In this document: piece by piece, positions 57,860-64,000 of the stretch
Layout of the letters: the number at the start of each line of letters is the position of its first letter
How positions within the stretch are numbered: position 1 is the stretch's first letter
Source: Asterias amurensis
Lineage: Eukaryota; Echinodermata; Asteroidea; Forcipulatida; Asteriidae
Direction: 5' to 3'
Assembly: GCF_032118995.1 (NCBI RefSeq)
Contig: NC_092656.1
Location: forward strand, 12,514,261 to 12,578,260
DNA length: 64,000 nt
The notes under the pieces: model-generated
Databases searched by the model: none
What the model was told of the DNA's origin: nothing
The model's input: only the letters and a program-made list of their open reading frames with translations
Translations under genes and position numbers: made by a program

Positions 57860-58250
57860 AAAGGGTAGCGACGAGTTCTTAAACTGTCATTTATAACCCC
57901 CGGCGGGCTGTGGCCGTGCGATAAAGGCACCCACCTTTTGCTCAGGCCTTTATCGCACGGCCACGACCCTGCATGGTTTTAAACGGCATTTAAAAAAATG
58001 AGTCACTACTATTTTATTCAAATTCATAAACATTTTTAGGTTGGTTAAACGACGTAAAAAAAGTATGAAACTCTGTAAAATTGTGCCGTTGTCTGACGCC
58101 CTTGACTCTGTATGTGTGTTGCATTTTTATGACTGAGACAGTTTTCGAATATGGATTCGTCGTGTAGTAGTAGCCTTTGCATCCAAACGTATCCGAAAAC
58201 AACCGGTTATAAACAGCTACAGCTGGTCGTTATCAACCGTACCAGCTTTT
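57860..58250. mobile_element. Family K repeat, partial, with hairpin
   Basis: AAAGGGTAGCGACGAGTTCT, GAGTCACTACTATTTTATTC and CGTATCCGAAAACAACCGGT are shared with the other K copies. It contains the hairpin GTGGCCGTGCGATAAAGGC / complement at 57908-57966. Confidence 0.7.
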
Positions 58251-58344
58251 GTGCGTGGGAAGAATACTGATAGAGGCTTCTTTAATAGCCCTAAGGTCCG
58301 TCACGGATTTATTTTAAACACATGGTCATGACACGGCGAAACGT

Positions 58345-58455
58345 GCGGAAACAAGGGTGTGTTTTCCCGTTATTTTCTCCCGACTCCGATGACCGATTGA
58401 GTCTAAATTTTCACATGTTTGTTATTCTATATATAAATTGTCCACTGGCTTTAAA
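58345..58455. mobile_element. Family A MITE, right-half fragment
   Basis: ACAAGGGTGTGTTTTCC, TGACCGATTGAGTCTAAATT, TTCACATGTTTGTTAT, then TTGTCCACTGGCTTTAAA. Confidence 0.65.
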
Positions 58456-58456
58456 C

Positions 58457-58793
58457 GAACACTCTACAAACTAAAGGGTTGAATCCAACACTTGCATGAG
58501 TTCGGTGACGGTGACTTCACTTTGGAAGTGTTGGATCCAGCGTTGTTTTTGTTAAATCAAGCATTTAAAATGTTTGATCCAACTAAACGCAAAAAAGGGT
58601 TAATTCAACAATTTAAGTGTTATTTCAACATTTCTCAAAAATATTCTTTGGAATTGTTGGATCATTGTTGACTGAATACTTTAAAATGCTGGATTAAAAA
58701 TATAAAACGCTGGATCCATCACTTAAAAAGTGTAGTCATGCACTTACCGAAGTCATTAAAGTGTTGGGTTCAACTCTTAAGTGTTCGTTTACG
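58457..58793. mobile_element. Family O repeat, uninterrupted (empty site)
   Basis: Ends AACGAACACTCTACAAACT and AACTCTTAAGTGTTCGTTT, with repeated TCCAACACTT / AAGTGTTGG blocks in both orientations. A single TTAA at 58600-58603 matches the occupied site at 11355. Beyond it, 58800-59630 has no identified gene. Confidence 0.85.
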
Positions 58794-59633
58794 AGAAGAC
58801 CATGCAAAATCTTCAAAAATCGACAAGGTGGGGGGTCAGCGATTTAAACTCAAATCTTGGCTATTTGATCCCCACCTGGGACCATAACACCTGGTGGAGC
58901 AGCTCGCTCAAAAATCTTACAGTGGCCGAGTACGGGCACCAACTAGTTTCAGCGCAAAATTGACACTTCCGGGGAGTTTATTTGTAGTGTTTCTGGCGTA
59001 CTGTTAGAGCCCCGTTAATTCCATTAAACTGTATCAATTTTTGTCGACATATACATCAAAAGAAAGAGCTCATCGTCCTCTTTACGATGAAATAATACAA
59101 AAATGTGTGAAAATTTTCACTTTAGATATCTAGGCATTAGGAATACACTTGACAGTTCTACTAAGGAAATAAGCCATCTACGCAGTTAACCATAACTTAA
59201 TTAGTGCAGGGCTGAGTGTCAACAAACTTGGTGGAAGTATAGTTTAGATGTCCAACTACAATAATAACAAATAAAAACATTGCCAGCTCTTCTTGATTTT
59301 GATTGCCAAGGGTCAACAAAGATGGAAAAGTTCATAAGTATCTGTATCAAACCTACATACAGTCCTGAGTAAAGTATTGCTTGCCTTTAATTTACGTCTG
59401 GAAGAGGATGTTATTACAACATTAAACAAATACATCAACAAAGATGATACATAGTTTTTGCAAGTTGTGTGTATTAAGGTGGATGGGAGAGTTTTGTTTG
59501 CAGCAACGACCGTGATAATGGAAGTGGAACGTCCAGAACCGCCCACCCAGTTAGCGCGAAGTACCGCAAGAGGGCGCCCCACATTGCATTGCAACACCCC
59601 CCCCCCCCCCCCCCAATCAAGAGCGATGTCAAC

Positions 59634-60014
59634 ATGTCAGCCATGGATATGGCGGCTGTATCGCTGCAGTGTGATTTTTATAATCTTGAGCATTGCAAAG
59701 ACATCGAGTGTGGTGTATATCCCTCTTATCCGCGAGAGAGCAATACCGTGCATCTTCGTCAATGCACAAAAAACATACGGAGCCATTTGCAGAAGTGGAA
59801 AGTTGCTGTACATGATGTGAATGTCGAGTGGAAGTTGATCCTCCTGCGATGTGGGTTATTCGACGTTGATGCTTACAACAGTGATAAGACGAAATGCCCG
59901 GCACATCGGTACAAGTTAGGGTTGAGTTGGACATCAACAAGGAAATGCTGTCATCCACTCCATGAAGGGAAAGGCAAACCATGTCGTGGTGCGAATAAAA
60001 CAACTAGTCGTGAG
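59634..60014 (+). CDS. Unnamed multi-copy invertebrate family gene, exon 1 (Cys/His-rich)
   Basis: Frame opens at ATG 59634; a stronger-context ATG is at 59643 (GCCATGG). It encodes about 127 aa with CDFYNLEHCKDIECGVYP, a helical KNIRSHLQKWKVAVHDVNVEW, then KCPAHRYKLGLSWTSTRKCC and HPLHEGKGKPCRGANKTTSR. The C-P-HR--LG--W-----CC-P-H------RG----SRE block is a probable metal-binding module that I recognise from uncharacterised cnidarian and echinoderm proteins; its function is unknown. Proposed donor GAG/GTGGGA at 60015 is non-optimal; without splicing the frame ends at 60023. An upstream extension to 59589 would translate a poly-C tract and is rejected. Confidence 0.7.
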
Positions 60015-60542
60015 GTGGGATAATCTTCCGCACGTCGCCACCAATTTATCCGCCGTTAATTAACATCAAAACCACATAATTTGTTTCTTACCTGAGAAGA
60101 AGGGTTACCGCATATATACATCAACAGTTTGTAAACAATGGTCAAAATTGGGCCGTTTTTGACTTCCAGTGACATCGAACTCCGCCATGTTTATGCTGTT
60201 TGTGTGTGTGTGAGTGTTGTTATAACGGGTTCTTCGTTACTTTATTGTTCGGATAAGGCTACAACGGATTTGACGATACAAAATACAATAATTACAGATG
60301 ATTTATTATATACCTGTGCTCAGCTCACAGGAGCTATCTTGTCAACACAGTGTATTCAATCCCACAATGTATTTGGCATTCATGGTGCGCCTAATGGGGT
60401 ACCTCTCAATAGTAAAGTATGAATAAAACGTGTCCGTTACAGAATTGTAAACACGCTTCTTCATAAGCACATACTTGTTTCATCCTTGCTTTATGCAGCA
60501 TACAGTATCTCACTGGATTTATTCAGTTTCTCAAATTTTCAG

Positions 60543-60916
60543 CAAACGTGCGAGTCTTCATCAACTGATGACAATGTTACACATGATCTAGGTGCATTTG
60601 ACTCTTCTTGGGCTCCAACCCCCCAACCAAAGATTATCCATCTGATTATTAGGAGTACCATCCGTTATTATAGAAGAAAGGCAAAGGAAGCTTTTGGTTT
60701 AGTTCTCAATTGTTCGGCACCTGGTCAAGAAGATGGGCTTATGAAGATCACAGTTGGTGAAAAAGCTGCTGACTTATCACAAAGTGATCAAGATGTTGAC
60801 AGCAGTACCAGCTCTCTAGTTGTGTGCTATCAAGCTGCAGACAACTGGTGTACCAAGCGACAGATTTTATCAATATTGGCCCACAACATGACAAACATTA
60901 CATTGTTACTTTGCAC
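60543..60916 (+). CDS. Unnamed family gene, exon 2
   Basis: Acceptor TTTCTCAAATTTTCAG, phase 0, so exons 1 and 2 join in frame. It encodes QTCESSSTDDNVTHDLGAFD, IRSTIRYYRRKAKEAFGLVL, NCSAPGQEDGLMKI and VVCYQAADNWCTKRQILSIL. APGQED-L and Y-AAD-W-TKRQILSI are blocks I associate with the same uncharacterised protein family. A GTAAGT donor occurs at 60917-60922, where the unspliced frame would terminate at once. Confidence 0.65.
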
Positions 60917-60987
60917 GTAAGTGGGCTGAAAAGATTGGCGAGATGCAAGCTGGCCCTTCTTGTTCCAGTACAGATGTTGAGACTCAG

Positions 60988-61351
60988 TTCTGGAGCAGCT
61001 TCGGCCTCTATGTCCCAGGCAATCGTTCCTGGCTGGGCTCGCAAGATTTCCAAGGCAAGGAAGAGGTTTTCACAGCAAGTGAAGGATTTTTTTGCTTGCT
61101 CAGTTCATGATTGGCGCCAGTACAGGAAAAAAGGAAAACCCAGAAACTGTGTCCCGGCGATTGAAAAGCGCTTTCACAGAGATGACTGGTTGACTACCCA
61201 ACAGATAGCCAGCTATTTTTCACGTCTTGCTCTCCTACAAAAATCTGGGACACTGCCATCAAAGAGCTGGACTGATGTGCAAAATAATGCTGTAGAATTG
61301 GTAGAAAGACAGGTTCTCGTGGATGCTGTACAGAACCAGTGTGAGCTTTGA
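60988..61351 (+). CDS. Unnamed family gene, exon 3 (YFSRL motif)
   Basis: With acceptor ACTCAG at 60987 a 71-nt intron joins exon 2 (phase 2) in frame; the pyrimidine-rich CCCTTCTTGTTCCAG lies just upstream. It encodes a basic GWARKISKARKRFSQQVKDF, then EKRFHRDDWLTTQQIASYFS-RL and a helical C-terminus ending VQNQCEL. The KRF---(E/D)WLT--QI-S(F/Y)FSRL signature is shared by many unnamed invertebrate proteins. Total model length is 372 aa. Exon 3 start is the least certain boundary. Confidence 0.65.
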
Positions 61352-61763
61352 GGCATTTAAATGCATGATGCCATCGGACGCTTATCAAGTGTTCGTTTTT
61401 GATTAAACATTCAGTACTACTCTTCCATTTTTTTTTTTTTTTTTTAATCTCAAAATGTTGATGTTCCCAAACTACACCTAGCCAATTAGCTTTCCAATTG
61501 TCTCGTTACCATCAGGGCTGATTTTCACACCCCCAAAAATCCATCACTCAATGGCCAGTACTGCTTTCAACTGTGATGCCGTTTGAGTAATATCTATGGT
61601 TTAATACTTGTACCACTCTATCTTGACTGTATACATGTACATGTAGTCAGGGAATACCACACACAGGTAGTGTGAAGGTAAAAACTAAAACATATTGAAC
61701 TGTTGCACTCATGATGTCAATAAATAAAACCATTGACACTTATTGTGTTATTCTCTAAACTAT

Positions 61764-61769
61764 AATAAA
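61764..61769 (+). promoter_or_regulatory. Candidate poly(A) signal
   Basis: AATAAA followed within 15 nt by the GU-rich TGGTGTGTTTATTTTG, about 410 bp beyond the stop codon of the three-exon gene. AATAAA is also present near 61717. Confidence 0.5.
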
Positions 61770-61799
61770 GTCCTGGTGTGTTTATTTTGTTATCTAATG

Positions 61800-64000
61800 T
61801 TTTCTAATTAACTTATTCTGAAGAGGATATTGGCTTTGCAGTACTGCAAATGCCTGACAAGGACCAAATAACTGGCACTGATAGCTACTCATGTGATCAT
61901 ACAAATCACAACGGGTGAAAGGCTTGGAGGAGGGGGCTATAATTAAAATATGAATCAGGATTTGAGTATGACAAACTAAACAAAACATTTAAATATAAGG
62001 TCAGTGTCTGAATCCTGAGGAAATTGGTCATGTTTACCAAAAATACCTAATTAAAGATTCAGGGACCAATATAATTGTTTCATGTAGGGTGATGAGGGGT
62101 TTGCTTCATGTCCAATGCATCGAGACTACCATTGAAAATGAGGCAATCGCAAATCACAAGAGGTACCAGTTTTGAATGCTGCAATGCTAAACCGTCATTA
62201 TAAGGCAAAAACAGGCACCTGCCATTTCAAACAAAAAACTGCTGGCAAATATTTTATTGATGCTACCTAAGGACCATAATAAGACCTCTCTTTCACCTGA
62301 ATGTCATTGCTCACAGACCTGCACTAGTGACTCTACAGCGACTCAAAGATGTGACGCAAATTTGAGGGTACCCTTAAATGAAGAGTTACTGTTGCCTCTT
62401 AAGAGTCTTGGTTTTCCAAAATTTTGAGTTCGTGGTTTAGGTCAGGATACTAACCAAAGACCCTGCAAAATTCATTGCTCTACTGTATTCCACCTTTCAG
62501 CAGCAAGCATTTAAACTTTTGTAGTCAAAAATCATCAAAAACGCAATTTTTTCACTAAAAAACACATTTTTGCTATTTTTTCTGTTAGGGAGGTCGGATT
62601 GGCCAAATATTGTGCACAGCCTCAAGGCTACCTATGACCCACCTACGACCAAAGTTTCAGCCAAATCCGTTGACCCCCACCTTATCACGGACTGCAAGGT
62701 CCTCTCATGGACAGGCTCTTAAGTTTTTAGAGTGAATGTGACCGGAGGTACACTATTTTCAGAGCTGCAAATCTCTGTATCAGGCTGTAAAACCAGTTAA
62801 AAATGGTACCGTTAGATTATCTTGAATAAGTGGCGAGACGCTTGCTGTTTGAACCATAAATACATTGCACAAACAAACCCACAGCCGTAATCGAATCTGC
62901 CAATTTCCTAAAAGTTTCTTAAGTTCAACCGTCGTTTTCACTTTTTGTCTCGTGTGCATAATTCACGATTGAAAGCTTAAATTTCTGTTTCCGATGATAG
63001 CAGCACTGTATCTTGCTTTCCTAATGGTTGGCCCTAACTGAGTACACAGCGCCCTCAGTGGCCGAATATTTGTGCTCAAACATTTTTTGATGAATATTTT
63101 GAGGAGCTTACATATTCACAACCCGTCCTTCAACAGAATCACAAAACGCGATACTTGCGCCCTCTATCGACATTAAACTAACCATCAGAGTTGCGACGCA
63201 GTGACAACTTTTTCAACATTAAAATGACGTTGTTCAATGGCTTATACCAAACCTCGTTATGTGTACGGACTATTGGAAAACATACAAAGTGTCGGCGATT
63301 GTTGCTCGTAACATTAGTTTACCGGGGAAATAAATCAGAATAAGAAATAGTCGTATGATTTTACAGGCAGGCTTAAAATGGATTTTTGTTCACTTTTGAC
63401 ACAAATCCAACGCTTACCCCTTTTGACTTAGGCGCCCTGTTCTTTGTATATCGCCATGTAAATGCTTTGTTTTATTACTTCTTACTATTATTATTCCATT
63501 TCAACCCAGTTTCGCCATTATTACAATGCTTACCTCTTAAGGATGTTTAATTTTTTCGACTTTGCCAAGAAATGCACTGCTAAAGTAGCTGTTATCTTTT
63601 TTGGTATAATAATAATGTCGATTCACTTGTATGTGCACGATCCACATTTATGATGACGAAACACTTTCCTAGTACTCAGTAATTTTTGTCATCACTTTTC
63701 AAGTTGCAATACGAAGTGCATTATTGCACCAATGCTAAACATTAAAATAGTTTGTGCGATAGATCACAGCCAGTATTATCAAATTTGAACTGCGATTGAA
63801 AAATCGCGAAATCTTGCATTTTGAATTGCTGTCTCCAGCGCGAGTGGCTCAAGACTTGCAAATGGCCATGTTGTGTATAGGGCGCCACCAATTAGTCTGC
63901 GTGTGTGCGTGCGTGCGTGTTGCGTTGCGCAAAACTTATGACCCATAGACCTTTTCGCAAATACTGGGGCGCGCGCGTAAAGCTTGGAATTAGGTGCATT
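61800..64000. other. Right-hand stretch without recognised gene
   Basis: No open frame longer than about 64 codons and no family A-Q repeat was found. 62580-62710 (GGAGGTCGGATTGGCCAAAT, ACCTACGACCAAAGTTTCAG) has the look of a dispersed repeat but has no second copy in the window. A GT/GC-rich (GTGTGCGTGCGTGCGTG) tract is at 63900-63925. Confidence 0.4.

Noticed and set aside
60138-60422. 94-codon plus-strand frame between exons 1 and 2 of the unnamed gene
   Set aside because: Different frame from the gene model, no shared family block, and it is bypassed by the in-frame splice from 60014 to 60543.

Overview
This window is eukaryotic, intron-rich, AT-leaning invertebrate DNA. I infer an echinoderm, most likely a sea star (Asteroidea). 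The inference rests on a GABA-B-like receptor, a PHAX orthologue and a P16-like acidic membrane protein, on short-interspersed repeats of a type I associate with forcipulatid sea stars, and on a high density of small TTAA-flanked MITEs. No species can be proved from the sequence alone.

Genes, left to right. (1) 0.6-7.3 kb, plus strand: six exons of a GABA-B-type class C GPCR, covering most of the seven-helix domain; the 5' and 3' parts lie outside or were not found. (2) 9.8-11.0 kb, minus: a complete two-exon TMEM53/DUF829-like alpha/beta-hydrolase-fold protein of 270 aa. (3) 22.2-22.7 kb, minus: a C1q-domain exon, with a possible tiny first exon at 25.3 kb. (4) 30.1-33.9 kb, minus: a complete three-exon PHAX gene (397 aa; snRNA export adaptor), with MITEs lying almost against two of its splice sites. 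(5) 39.0-42.3 kb, minus: a two-exon acidic single-pass membrane protein of 188 aa with signal peptide. (6) 59.6-61.35 kb, plus: a three-exon gene, frame-consistent under one splicing model (372 aa), from an unnamed invertebrate multi-copy family with a Cys/His-rich N-terminal module and a C-terminal motif resembling WLTxxQIxSYFSRL.

The rest is mostly repeats. About twenty copies or fragments of one MITE family (family A, TTAA target duplication, about 385 bp) account for roughly a tenth of the window. Other families with two or more copies are labelled B, C, D, E, G, J, K, O and Q. There are also a 1.27 kb foldback element, a 713 bp Mutator-like foldback element with an 11-bp target duplication nested in another repeat, 3' ends of three LINE families, tRNA-derived SINE-like units, an 85-bp minisatellite of 13 units just downstream of PHAX, and long ATT and GTT microsatellites. 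Two paralogous repeats serve as filled and empty sites, which lets target duplications and insertion order be read inside the window. No rRNA, CRISPR array or convincing functional tRNA was seen. No retrovirus-like or Polinton-like element was recognised.
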